A DNA stretch of 62,692 bases, taken from NCBI GenBank assembly GCA_945900705.1, contig CAMDKJ010000001.1, forward strand, positions 1 through 62,692. Direction: 5' to 3'. The notes under the pieces are model-generated. The model worked only from the letters and a program-made list of their open reading frames with translations, made no database searches and was not told the DNA's origin. The DNA comes from Bifidobacterium breve. Lineage in GTDB: Bacteria > Actinomycetota > Actinomycetes > S36-B12. Shown here in pieces: positions 9,075 to 17,478 of the stretch (positions within the stretch are counted from its first letter, which is position 1; the number at the start of each line of letters is the position of its first letter). The position numbers and the translations under genes were made by a program.

Positions 9075-9239
9075 CAAAAACGGCGTCTAGCGCAGTAAAT
9101 ATGTGACGGAATTAAACCTATGGCCGATTTATACCAATTTGTGCGTGACATCAACCACTCAGGCGAAAGGTGACACGGCGGCGGACTCAAGGCACGGTAG
9201 AGCCTAGAAATGCTGGCGAAAGACGATTGGCGGGTGGGT

Positions 9240-9788
9240 ATGCAAGGCGGCCGGATCAAGGTGACGGGCATTGCACTTATCACCGCACTTGCGTTATTGG
9301 CAACTGGGCCGGCGGCGGTGGCGGACGAGTTGTCGCCTGGTGATTCCCAACCACCGGCCGCGGCAAGTGACCTGAAACAAATCGAACTTGCCCTCGCCCG
9401 GGGCGACTTCAAAGCCGGTGACCGCCACGGAGTGATGGTTAGTCTGTACCAGGGCAAATGGTTCATGCCCAAGCGCGAGAAGGTGCGCCGCTGCATCGCG
9501 AAACGTGAGAGTGGCGCCAACTACCGGGCGGTCAGCGCCGGCGGCCGCTACCGCGGCGCGTACCAGATGAGTCGCCGGCTAGCTGTTGGCGCGTCGTGGA
9601 TGATGCAGCGCGAAGTCCGCAAAGGACTTGGTGCCGAGGCCGAGAAAATTGTTATCGCCTTACGAAAGAAGCCCACCCAGCAGTGGAACCGTTACTGGCA
9701 AGATCGAGCTTTTTGGACCATATGGCGAGGCGGCAAGGGCAAGAGTCACTGGCGCGGAGGCGCCCATGGTTGCATGAATCGCCGGTAA
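9240..9788 (+). CDS. Secreted lysozyme-like/transglycosylase (Rpf-like) protein
   Basis: A 182-residue exported protein. A short basic start (MQGGRIK) and the hydrophobic core ITALALLATGPAAVADE form a signal peptide. The mature part has CIAKRESGANYRAVSAGG, with a likely catalytic Glu, and GRYRGAYQMSRRLAVGASW, as in small transglycosylase and Rpf-like wall hydrolases of actinobacteria. No LysM or other wall-binding domain is seen, but the C-terminus is rich in Arg, Lys and Trp. The start may be ATG 9240 or ATG 9210; 9240 gives the more normal signal peptide. A perfect CRP-type operator lies upstream. Its stop abuts the convergent fum stop with no gap. Confidence 0.75.
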   Translation: MQGGRIKVTGIALITALALLATGPAAVADELSPGDSQPPAAASDLKQIELALARGDFKAGDRHGVMVSLYQGKWFMPKREKVRRCIAKRESGANYRAVSAGGRYRGAYQMSRRLAVGASWMMQREVRKGLGAEAEKIVIALRKKPTQQWNRYWQDRAFWTIWRGGKGKSHWRGGAHGCMNRR

Positions 9789-11450
9789 TTACTTCGGGGG
9801 CCCGACCGGGATACGCGCCGAAATGGGCCGCATGGTCTCGGCGAAGAAGTCATTACCTTTATCGTCGACAACAACAAAGGCGGGGAAGTCAACAACCTCG
9901 ATCCGCCATACGGCTTCCATGCCAAGCTCTGGGAAGTCGAGTACTTCAACCTTGGTGATGTTGTCCTGTGCTAGGCGCGCGGCCGGCCCACCAATTGACC
10001 CGAGATAAAACCCTCCGTTGGCCTTGCAGGCTTCGGTAACGGCTTTACTTCTATTGCCCTTCGCAAGCATGACGAATGAGCCACCAGCTTTTTGGAAAAG
10101 GTCGACGTAACCATCCATGCGGCCGGCAGTTGTTGGCCCGAATGAACCAGATACGTAACCTGCGGGAGTCTTTGCGGGGCCCGCGTAGTAGACCGCGTGA
10201 TGTCTGAAATAGTCAGGTAGTGGTTCGCCGCGATCCAGCATTGCCTTAATCCGCGCATGTGCTAAATCGCGCGCCACAATCAAGGAGCCGGTGAGCGATA
10301 CCCGAGTTTTGACCGGGAGTGCATGTAGTTGCGCCCGTAATTCATCCATTGGCACATCAAGATTAATTCGCACGACTTCGTTGTCGAGCGCCTTCTCCTC
10401 GATTTCTGGTAGGTAATGCGCTGGCTCACGTTCAAGCTCCTCAAGGAACACGCCCTCGGGGGTAATCTTTGCCAGTGCTTGGCGGTCGGCTGAACAGGAA
10501 ACAGCAATTGCGACCGGGCACGAAGCACCATGTCGGGGCAGACGAATAACTCTGACGTCATGACAGAAATACTTACCGCCGAATTGCGCCCCGATCCCGA
10601 ACTCCTGGGTCATCTTCCAGATCTCCTGCTCCATCGCAAGATCACGGAAACCATGGCCGGTAGGTGAACCGTGGACGGGCAGGGAGTCGTAGTAGCGGGC
10701 GCTCGCATACTTCGCGGTCTTGACCGCAAACTCTGCGCTAGTGCCACCGACAACAACCGCCAGGTGATACGGCGGGCAGGCGGCGGTGCCGATACTGCGG
10801 AGTTTCTCATCGAGGAAAGTTGCAAAGGACTCTGGATTTAATAAGGCGGCCGTTTCTTGATACAGAAAACTCTTATTCGCGCTACCGCCACCTTTGGCCA
10901 TGAAAAGAAACTCGTAGGAGGTTTCGTGGCCGGCATGATCATTTGTATAAATCTCGATTTGGGCGGGGAGATTGTTTCCTGTATTGCGTTCTTCCCACAT
11001 GGTTATTGGTGCCAGTTGGGAATAGCGCAAGTTCAGTTTTTGGAAAGCGTCGAAGATGCCAGCCGAGAGGTGCTCTGCATCCTCGCCGGTGGTTAAAACG
11101 TTTTTGCCACGCTTACCCATGACAATCGCGGTGCCGGTGTCCTGACACATTGGTAGTACTCCGCCGGCTGAGATATTCGCATTTTTGAGGAGATCCAAGG
11201 CGACGAAACGGTCATTGGGGCTGGCTTCTGGGTCCTTCAAAATCGACGCAAGTTGCTCGAGGTGCCCGGGGCGGAGCAGGTGCGAAATATCCTTTATGGC
11301 TTCATAAGCCAAGAGTCGAAGGGCTCCAGGGTCAACTTGCAAGAAGGTACGACCGTCGGCCGACACGCTAGAAACGCCTTCGGAAGTGATTAGCCGGTAT
11401 TTGGTGGTGTCTTCGCCGATGGGCAAGAGGTCTTGGTACTGAAAGTCCAT
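9789..11450 (-). CDS. fum: Class I fumarate hydratase (iron-sulfur)
   Basis: Interconverts fumarate and malate in the TCA cycle. The 553-residue protein is the [4Fe-4S] class I enzyme, not class II FumC. It has GVLPMCQDTGTAIV, GGGSANKSFLYQET, GTAACPPYHLAVVVGGTSAE, and RLPRHGASCPVAIAVSCSADR with conserved Cys residues, then the C-terminal beta domain with GSFGPTTAGRMDGYVD. I choose ATG 11450 because MDFQYQDLLPIGEDTTKY aligns with the start of E. coli FumA. The open frame runs further upstream into glpX. It lies four bases downstream of the glpX stop, so the two form an operon. Confidence 0.92.
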   Translation of the reverse strand: MDFQYQDLLPIGEDTTKYRLITSEGVSSVSADGRTFLQVDPGALRLLAYEAIKDISHLLRPGHLEQLASILKDPEASPNDRFVALDLLKNANISAGGVLPMCQDTGTAIVMGKRGKNVLTTGEDAEHLSAGIFDAFQKLNLRYSQLAPITMWEERNTGNNLPAQIEIYTNDHAGHETSYEFLFMAKGGGSANKSFLYQETAALLNPESFATFLDEKLRSIGTAACPPYHLAVVVGGTSAEFAVKTAKYASARYYDSLPVHGSPTGHGFRDLAMEQEIWKMTQEFGIGAQFGGKYFCHDVRVIRLPRHGASCPVAIAVSCSADRQALAKITPEGVFLEELEREPAHYLPEIEEKALDNEVVRINLDVPMDELRAQLHALPVKTRVSLTGSLIVARDLAHARIKAMLDRGEPLPDYFRHHAVYYAGPAKTPAGYVSGSFGPTTAGRMDGYVDLFQKAGGSFVMLAKGNRSKAVTEACKANGGFYLGSIGGPAARLAQDNITKVEVLDFPELGMEAVWRIEVVDFPAFVVVDDKGNDFFAETMRPISARIPVGPPK

Positions 11451-11454
11451 GCCC

Positions 11455-12468
11455 TCAGAGTAGACCTTTGCTCCTTGGAGGTTTGGGGTGCTCACACTGT
11501 AATTCGCGGATGGTGCCGCTCTTGCTGCGCATGACGATCGAATGGGTGGTGGGGCCGTCTGGGCCGAAGTGGACGCCGCGGAGTAGATCGCCATCAGTGA
11601 TGCCCGTTGCGCAGAAGAAGATGTTGTCTCCGGTTACCAGATCATCGGTGGTTAAAACCCGGTCAAGATCGTGGCCGGCATCAAGGGCCTTGCGGCGCTC
11701 AGCGTCATCGCGCGGCCAAAGGCGAGCCTGAATTGTGCCGCCGAGGCACGCCATTGCGCAGGCCGCGATGATTCCTTCGGGAGTGCCACCTATCCCGGCG
11801 AGCAGATCAACACCGGTACCTGGTCGAGCGGCCATAATGGCGCCGGCTACGTCACCGTCGGTAATGAATTTGATTCGGGCACCCGCCTTGCGGACATCGT
11901 CCACAAGTTTTTCGTGCCTCGGGCGATCAAGTATGCAAACGGTCAAGTCTGCGACGCTCTCACCTTTGCGCTTTGCTAACTGTTCTAGGTTCCAGGCGAT
12001 GGGAGCGGTGATGTCGATTACATCGCCGCATTGGGGGCCGACCACGAGCTTGTCCATATAGAAGACCGCACTTGGGTCAAACATGGCCCCGCGCTCTGCC
12101 ACGGCGATAACCGCGATGGCATTGGGCATCCCTTTCGCCGCCAATGTGGTGCCATCGATCGGGTCAACCGCAACATCGGCTTCTGGGCCGGTGCCATCGC
12201 CCACGCGCTCACCGTTGAAAAGCATCGGGGCATCATCTTTTTCGCCTTCGCCGATGACGACGACGCCGTTCATCGACACACTTCCGATCAAAGAGCGCAT
12301 AGCGTTGACAGCGGCTGCATCGGCGCCATTTTTATCTCCTCGACCGACCCACCTGGCGGCGGCTATAGCAGCGGTTTCGGTAACGCGAACCAATTCCAAT
12401 GCAAGGTTGCGGTCAGGGACTTCGCCGCTGGTGACCAAGGCGCTCGGACCGCTCATATGGGGCTCCAC
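11455..12468 (-). CDS. glpX: Class II fructose-1,6-bisphosphatase GlpX
   Basis: Hydrolyses fructose-1,6-bisphosphate in gluconeogenesis. The sequence has the GlpX Li-sensitive phosphatase motifs: GRGDKNGADAAAV, VVIGEGEKDDAPML, VAVDPIDGTTLAAKG with metal-binding Asp residues, and GGTPEGIIAACAM. At 337 residues it is of usual length. Two starts compete: GTG 12468 has TAGGCT six bases upstream (leaderless), and ATG 12456 has GGAG six bases upstream. It is cotranscribed with fum. The DUF4245 gene on its other side is its standard neighbour in actinobacteria. Confidence 0.93.
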   Translation of the reverse strand: MEPHMSGPSALVTSGEVPDRNLALELVRVTETAAIAAARWVGRGDKNGADAAAVNAMRSLIGSVSMNGVVVIGEGEKDDAPMLFNGERVGDGTGPEADVAVDPIDGTTLAAKGMPNAIAVIAVAERGAMFDPSAVFYMDKLVVGPQCGDVIDITAPIAWNLEQLAKRKGESVADLTVCILDRPRHEKLVDDVRKAGARIKFITDGDVAGAIMAARPGTGVDLLAGIGGTPEGIIAACAMACLGGTIQARLWPRDDAERRKALDAGHDLDRVLTTDDLVTGDNIFFCATGITDGDLLRGVHFGPDGPTTHSIVMRSKSGTIRELQCEHPKPPRSKGLL

Positions 12469-12474
12469 GCGGTG

Positions 12475-12480
12475 AGCCTA
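12475..12480 (-). promoter_or_regulatory. -10 box (TAGGCT) of a possible leaderless promoter for glpX
   Basis: On the minus strand TAGGCT is followed by CACCGC and the GTG at 12468. Confidence 0.4.
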
Positions 12481-12531
12481 GCGGTTTGGCACGGTGCGTT
12501 CGCGCCTGAACTCTGAATGCAGCATCATTAA

Positions 12532-13080
12532 GTGGTGACCACCCCTAAGCCAACCGGGCGACCCAATGCACGGATGCGCCAAACCGTGGGAGACATGGTT
12601 CGGTCGATGGGTTTGGTGCTGGCCCTGATCGCGGTAATTTTGCTGGTAACGCTCCGGCCGCAACCGGATGCGGTCAAAGTGGTGGACCCGACCCAGGTGC
12701 TGATCGCCGCCAAGGCACTGGCGCCCTTTGCTGTCGAGATTCCCGAGGGCCTAGCGGGTTATCAGGTGACCAGTGCGAGGTGGCAGGAGACTTCGGCGTC
12801 GGCTGGTGATCTAGTACTGCACCTCGGTTACGTGACCCCGGGTACTGAGTATGTGCAATTTAGCCAATCTGCAGCTGGCAACCTGAAATTCATTGATGAG
12901 CAAACATCCGGTGGAATCGCGACTGATCAAGTCACGCTGGCCGGCCAGACCTGGCAGCATTACGAATCCCCTGAACGTCGGTCATTGGTGCGCACGGTAA
13001 ACGGGGTAACCACGGTAATCAGTGGCACCACCACCCAAGGTGAACTTGAGCGAGTTGCGAGCTCGTTGACCGCTGGCTAG
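12532..13080 (+). CDS. DUF4245 family membrane-anchored protein
   Basis: A 182-residue protein with one N-terminal membrane anchor (SMGLVLALIAVILLVTL), a short linker, and an extracytoplasmic domain with repeated PEGLAGYQVTSARW- and GQTWQHYES-type text of DUF4245. The family is confined to actinobacteria and usually sits next to glpX; no function is established. Two consecutive GTG codons (12532, 12535) can serve as start. The stop overlaps the convergent xseB stop by four bases. Confidence 0.8.
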   Translation: MVTTPKPTGRPNARMRQTVGDMVRSMGLVLALIAVILLVTLRPQPDAVKVVDPTQVLIAAKALAPFAVEIPEGLAGYQVTSARWQETSASAGDLVLHLGYVTPGTEYVQFSQSAAGNLKFIDEQTSGGIATDQVTLAGQTWQHYESPERRSLVRTVNGVTTVISGTTTQGELERVASSLTAG

Positions 13081-13289
13081 TCGGGAGCCTTGGCCTGTTC
13101 GAGTCGGGCGCGAGTGGTGTCGAGCCAGCCTTGACACACAGCTGCCAGCGCTTCGCCGCGTTCCCAGAGTGCTAATGACTCTTCCAGGGTGAGCCCCCCG
13201 GCCTCGAGTTGCTGCACAATTTTCGCGAGTTCATCACGTGAGGCTTCAAAACTTGGGATTTGGGCTTCATCTGACTTCTTTGCGGTCAT
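13077..13289 (-). CDS. xseB: Exodeoxyribonuclease VII small subunit
   Basis: A 70-residue helical subunit that binds XseA to form exonuclease VII, which degrades single-stranded DNA. Family text includes SFEASRDELAKIVQQLEAGG, LTLEESLALWERGEALA, and a final ARLEQA. The start overlaps the xseA stop by four bases (ATGA), giving translational coupling. It has normal length and is unambiguous in this context. Confidence 0.93.
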   Translation of the reverse strand: MTAKKSDEAQIPSFEASRDELAKIVQQLEAGGLTLEESLALWERGEALAAVCQGWLDTTRARLEQAKAPD

Positions 13290-14434
13290 CGGGTCTCCTT
13301 AATTCGAGTTGCGGCAAAGCGCCCCTTGGCTAAACGGATGTCGACGATTTGCTCGTCCTTTACTTGCGATTCATCACGAACAATCGAACCGTCACCGGCA
13401 AGGACGATTGCGTAGCCGCGATCAAGGGTTGCCGCCGGTGATAGTGAACGAACCTGTGCGGCTAGATGCGCTATCCGAGTTGCCGATCGTTCAACTATAT
13501 GGCTGATCACCGTTGTCATCCGGCGGCGGTGATCGCGAATTTGCGTGGCTTCGCGCTCGAATTGATTTGCCACCGACACTCTTGCGCGATTGCGCAGACC
13601 ATTAACTATCGACTCCTGCTCAACGAGTGAGGGTACTACCCGTTTGGCGGCATCGGTTGGGGTTGATGCGCGTAGGTCTGCGACGAAATCCAAGAGTGGA
13701 GCGTCTTGCTCGTGGCCGATGGCGCTGACAATTGGTGAGCGGCAATTGCTGACCGCGCGAACTAGGCTCTCATTGCTGAATGGGAGCAGGTCCTCGACGC
13801 TGCCACCACCGCGAGTGATGATGATTACGTCAACCTCTGCAATTGCTTCAAGTTCTTGTAGCGCGCCGATCACCTCGGGTACGCATTGCATACCTTGCAC
13901 CGCGACTTCGCGGATCTCGAACTCGATGCCGGGCCAACGTTCGGAGGCATTAACTGTGACATCGTGCATCGCCGCGCTTCCGCGCCCGCAAATTAGTCCA
14001 ATTTTACGGGGCAGGAACGGCAGCGGTTTCTTCCGCTCTGCCGCGAACAACCCTTCGGCGGCGAGCAAGGCGCGCAGGCGCTCGAGTTGGGCTAGGAGGT
14101 CTCCGATCCCGACGGCGCGAATTTGTTTGGCCCGAAACTGCAGGCTCCCTTTGCCGGTATAGAACTCCGGCTGCGCGAACACGATGATCCGTTGCCCGGC
14201 TGCTACCGGTGGCTCCACGGCTCCGAGCACTTTCGCGTCGGCCACGATGGTGATCGACATCTCGACGTCGGGGTCACGTAATGTCAAATAGAACTGCCGG
14301 GCTCCTGGGCGCGGGCGGTACTCGGCGACCTGGCCATCGATCCAGATTGCCCCTAGGCGCCCAACCCACTCAGCAACCGCCCGCGAGACAGTGCGGACGG
14401 CCGCCGGTTCCTCCGGGGTGGTCTGCAGTGCCAT
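13286..14434 (-). CDS. xseA: Exodeoxyribonuclease VII large subunit
   Basis: Catalytic subunit of exonuclease VII. The N-terminal OB-fold DNA-binding domain (WIDGQVAEYRPRPGARQFYL) is followed by the nuclease domain with KIGLICGRGSAAMHD, DVIIITRGGGSVEDLLPF and SAIGHEQDAPLLDFVADLRA, the usual active-site block. A C-terminal region ends with LDRGYAIV. It has 382 residues. ATG 14434 has AGGAGG upstream. It is divergent from ispH with about 60 bases between them, a common actinobacterial arrangement. Confidence 0.95.
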   Translation of the reverse strand: MALQTTPEEPAAVRTVSRAVAEWVGRLGAIWIDGQVAEYRPRPGARQFYLTLRDPDVEMSITIVADAKVLGAVEPPVAAGQRIIVFAQPEFYTGKGSLQFRAKQIRAVGIGDLLAQLERLRALLAAEGLFAAERKKPLPFLPRKIGLICGRGSAAMHDVTVNASERWPGIEFEIREVAVQGMQCVPEVIGALQELEAIAEVDVIIITRGGGSVEDLLPFSNESLVRAVSNCRSPIVSAIGHEQDAPLLDFVADLRASTPTDAAKRVVPSLVEQESIVNGLRNRARVSVANQFEREATQIRDHRRRMTTVISHIVERSATRIAHLAAQVRSLSPAATLDRGYAIVLAGDGSIVRDESQVKDEQIVDIRLAKGRFAATRIKETR

Positions 14435-14483
14435 TTGGCCTCCTTTACCAGCAGCAGCCTAAGCAGGGTTAGCCTCGGCCTCG

Positions 14484-14489
14484 TACGAT
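14484..14489 (+). promoter_or_regulatory. -10 box (TACGAT) of a leaderless promoter for ispH
   Basis: TACGAT is followed by six bases and the GTG start at 14496. Confidence 0.45.
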
Positions 14490-14495
14490 GGAGGG

Positions 14496-15467
14496 GTGGA
14501 TAACCCGACTAAGAAGATTCTGCTGGCATCCCCACGCGGCTATTGCGCCGGTGTCGACCGCGCGGTGGTTACCGTCGAAAAGGCGCTTGAACTTTATGGC
14601 CCCCCGGTTTATGTGCGTAAGGAGATCGTTCACAACAAGCATGTTGTCCAAGATCTGCAAGGGCGCGGTGCCATTTTCGTTGATGAGTTGGATGAAGTGC
14701 CCGAGGGCTCAACCGTGGTTTTTTCGGCGCACGGGGTAGCACCGAGTGTGCATGTAGAAGCCGCTGAGCGGGGTTTGAAAGCCATCGATGCCACCTGCCC
14801 ACTTGTTACGAAGGTGCATGCAGAAGTCAAGCGGTTCGCCAGCGAAGGTTTTCAAATCCTGCTAGTCGGACATAATGATCACGAGGAGGTCGTGGGTACG
14901 GCCGGTGAAGCCCCCGACGTCATCACGGTGGTGCAAGACGCTAACGAGGCAGCCACAGTTGAGGTGGCTGATTCATCGAAACTGATTTGGCTTTCGCAAA
15001 CAACATTATCTGTTGACGAAGCCATGGCGACCGTCGATGTTTTGAAGTCAAGGTTTCCGAATTTACTTAGCCCACCGAGTGACGATATTTGCTACGCCAC
15101 CCAAAATCGTCAGCTAGCCGTAAAAGCTATGGCTGAACAATGTGATGTTGTCATTGTTGTTGGCTCTGTGAACTCTTCGAATTCGGTGCGCCTGGTCGAG
15201 GTCGCCTTGGACGCAGGTGCCAAGAATTCGTATCGGGTTGATGATGCATCCGAGTTGCAGGAGGAGTGGTTCACCGCAACAAGTACCGTCGGAGTTACCA
15301 GCGGTGCTTCGGTACCTGAGCAACTTGTGGAAGAAGTACTGGTCTGGCTGGCCGCTCGCGGGTACGGGTCGGTTGAAGTCGTGAAAACCGCCGAAGAGAC
15401 ATTAATCTTCTCGTTGCCGCCGGAGTTGCGCCGCGATATTAAGGCGGCTCAGCAAGCAAAAGCTTGA
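14496..15467 (+). CDS. ispH: 4-hydroxy-3-methylbut-2-enyl diphosphate reductase
   Basis: Last step of the MEP isoprenoid pathway, giving isopentenyl and dimethylallyl diphosphate. The three Fe-S cysteines are in GYCAGVDRAV, DATCPLVTKVH and ICYATQNRQ. The histidines in VRKEIVHNKHV and FSAHGVAP, the SSNS-type motif VNSSNSVRL, and GVTSGASVPE are present. It has 323 residues. GTG 14496 starts the conserved N-terminus. It supplies isoprenoid units to prenyl transferases such as uppS. Confidence 0.95.
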   Translation: MDNPTKKILLASPRGYCAGVDRAVVTVEKALELYGPPVYVRKEIVHNKHVVQDLQGRGAIFVDELDEVPEGSTVVFSAHGVAPSVHVEAAERGLKAIDATCPLVTKVHAEVKRFASEGFQILLVGHNDHEEVVGTAGEAPDVITVVQDANEAATVEVADSSKLIWLSQTTLSVDEAMATVDVLKSRFPNLLSPPSDDICYATQNRQLAVKAMAEQCDVVIVVGSVNSSNSVRLVEVALDAGAKNSYRVDDASELQEEWFTATSTVGVTSGASVPEQLVEEVLVWLAARGYGSVEVVKTAEETLIFSLPPELRRDIKAAQQAKA

Positions 15468-15475
15468 TAAGTAGA

Positions 15476-16225
15476 TCAGCGGCGCTGTGCGCGCACGATC
15501 ACGATGGCCAGGGCTATCAGGGTTGAGACAATAACCCAGAGCCAGTTATCAGCCAGGGTGAAGAACACTGTTACGCCGCGGCCGATGAGCGCGCCTCCGG
15601 TGATGGTGACACCGATTTGGCCAATGGTGATTGCAGCGATGAAGAATGCAATCGGCGGTGCGATAACGGCTACGGCTAGATCACCGGTGCGGACGGTCAA
15701 TGCTGCAAATGCACTTGAGATCAGCAGACCCAGCCCGGTAACCAGACCTAGGCCGGCGCCACCCACGAATATATCTACGAGGCTAAATAGCAAGGTCGCC
15801 CCGATGACCACCGCGTAAACACCGACCGGCCGAAGCCCGCGAGCACGTGGTGCGGAATCTGAGTTGCGGAAACTGCGGCGGGCTTTGCGCCCGTTCGGTT
15901 CATCGAGCACTTTGACGGCTGGTGTTTGCGCGTCGGGAGTTATTGCAATGACAACTGGTGCCACGCGGGTGGAGGTTGGTGGTAGCAGCCCAGCAAGGGG
16001 TGCGGGTGCATTCGAAAATGGCGGTACCTCACTGCTGCTGACCTGCAGGGTGCGCAACTTGGACACTTGATCTGTACCAAGTGCCACAATCGCCACCGCC
16101 GAACTCTCGGACCGGTTGGTTCGAAAGAGTCGGCCGGTGTCAACCGGTGCCGACGGCACGCTATCAACCGGTCGGAACAAGGCGCGGTAAGCCTCGTCCT
16201 CGGCTGGGTTCATGTCGTCGCTCAC
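15476..16225 (-). CDS. DUF6542-like membrane protein
   Basis: A 249-residue protein. The first 125 residues are hydrophilic and low in complexity. After the basic segment RKARRSFRNSDSAPRARGLRP come four hydrophobic segments, as in DUF6542 proteins found beside ispH or ychF in actinobacteria. The function is unknown. GTG 16225 has TACCGT six bases upstream. It runs convergent with ispH (8 bases apart) and precedes rmuC on the opposite side. The domain name is from memory and less certain than the topology. Confidence 0.65.
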   Translation of the reverse strand: MSDDMNPAEDEAYRALFRPVDSVPSAPVDTGRLFRTNRSESSAVAIVALGTDQVSKLRTLQVSSSEVPPFSNAPAPLAGLLPPTSTRVAPVVIAITPDAQTPAVKVLDEPNGRKARRSFRNSDSAPRARGLRPVGVYAVVIGATLLFSLVDIFVGGAGLGLVTGLGLLISSAFAALTVRTGDLAVAVIAPPIAFFIAAITIGQIGVTITGGALIGRGVTVFFTLADNWLWVIVSTLIALAIVIVRAQRR

Positions 16226-16231
16226 GGATGT

Positions 16232-16237
16232 ACGGTA
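16232..16237 (-). promoter_or_regulatory. -10 box (TACCGT) of a leaderless promoter for the DUF6542-like gene
   Basis: On the minus strand TACCGT is followed by ACATCC and the GTG at 16225. The box lies just outside the rmuC stop. Confidence 0.45.
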
Positions 16238-16238
16238 C

Positions 16239-17357
16239 TCAACTAGCCAGGTGATTTGTGGTCACCGGGTCGCCGATGAACTCGCGCGCCGTTAAGGAGC
16301 GTGCTTGCTGGGTGATGGTGGCGACTTCGGGGAGCTCGTCATCGCTCACCCCATACTCATTAAAGGCTCTGGCGGTGACCAGCACGCGGGTTTCGAGTGA
16401 AGCCACGGCCTTGTTGTAGTGCCCGACAGCGGAGTCAAGGGCGGTGCCAACTTTGGCGAAATGCTGGGCCAAGGTGGTGATGCGCGAGTGCAGGTCGCGC
16501 CCGAGCTGGGAGATCTCCTCGGCATTTTTGGCCAGCCGCTCTTGGCGCCAGGTCAGTGCAACGGTGCGCATGAGCGCGAACATCGTGGTTGGTGTGGCCG
16601 GCACGATATCGCGACTAAATGCATAGTCGAGGAGATCGGGACGCATCTGTAGTGCTATTTCAAGGAGTGACTCTGATGGGAGAAACAGGACCACGAACTC
16701 CGCGTTCTGTGGCACGTGCCGGCGGTAATCCTTGCCATGGAGTGAGTCGATGTGGCGGATTACGTCAGCGGCATGCTGGCGCAGGTGCTGTTCAACGGTG
16801 GCCTCATCTGTTGCCTGTTCTGCTTCGAGAAATGCGGCAAGGGGCACCTTGGCGTCTACCACGATGGAGCGATCGCCGGCAAGTCGAATTACCATGTCGG
16901 GGCGTAGTGCACCGTCGTCGCCTCGGTGGGTGGACTGCTCATCGAAGTCAACTCTTTCGAGCATCCCGGCGGCTTCAACAAGGCGCCGCAACTGCATCTC
17001 ACCCCAGCGCCCACGCGCCCCGGTGCGCCCGAGAACTGCAGCGAGCCGCGAGGCTTCGCGCCGCACCTCCTCGGTGGAGCGCTGCAGCGTCAGCACGTGC
17101 TGGCTTAGTTGTGTAGTGAGTTCAGTGCGCAAGGCGACTTGGCCGGTAGTGGCTTGTCGTTCTTGCCGAGCGACCTGTTCGGCGAGGGCCCCGAGCGAGG
17201 CGGTGACCGGGGCCAGGGCCGACTGCCATTCGGCGGTAGCCGGGCCCGAGCGCCGGGCCATGCGGCTGGCGGCTGCGGCGCCAACGGCAATGCCCAGGGC
17301 AAGGATGAGCCCGATGGTGATGATGACTGCTGCGAGTGCGGGAAGTGAGTTAGTCAT
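16239..17357 (-). CDS. rmuC: DNA recombination protein RmuC
   Basis: A 372-residue RmuC protein thought to limit recombination at inverted repeats. An N-terminal membrane segment (ALAAVIITIGLILALGIAVG) is followed by a coiled-coil region, then the RmuC nuclease-like core: GRWGEMQLRRLVEAAGML, IVVDAKVPLAAFLEAEQ, VVLFLPSESLLEIAL and TPTTMFALMRTVALTWRQER. Length and order are normal. ATG 17357 is unambiguous. Confidence 0.9.
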   Translation of the reverse strand: MTNSLPALAAVIITIGLILALGIAVGAAAASRMARRSGPATAEWQSALAPVTASLGALAEQVARQERQATTGQVALRTELTTQLSQHVLTLQRSTEEVRREASRLAAVLGRTGARGRWGEMQLRRLVEAAGMLERVDFDEQSTHRGDDGALRPDMVIRLAGDRSIVVDAKVPLAAFLEAEQATDEATVEQHLRQHAADVIRHIDSLHGKDYRRHVPQNAEFVVLFLPSESLLEIALQMRPDLLDYAFSRDIVPATPTTMFALMRTVALTWRQERLAKNAEEISQLGRDLHSRITTLAQHFAKVGTALDSAVGHYNKAVASLETRVLVTARAFNEYGVSDDELPEVATITQQARSLTAREFIGDPVTTNHLAS

Positions 17358-17464
17358 GATTTAAGGGTCCCAGCAGGGTCTGACATTCCTTGGTTTCGAC
17401 ACCTTTACCTTCGCTTTTCAGCAGATTCCATGGGCCATGGGAAGTGGCCCCGGTGCCCGGCGCA

Positions 17465-17470
17465 TAGGGT
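17465..17470 (+). promoter_or_regulatory. -10 box (TAGGGT) near the ychF start
   Basis: TAGGGT is followed by eight bases and the GTG start at 17479, with no ribosome binding site. Confidence 0.4.
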
Positions 17471-17478
17471 GACCGACT

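Noticed and set aside
8970..9209. c-di-AMP (ydaO) riboswitch before the Rpf-like gene
   Set aside because: This class often precedes rpf-type genes, but I could not find the conserved core blocks. Only the CRP-type site is supported.
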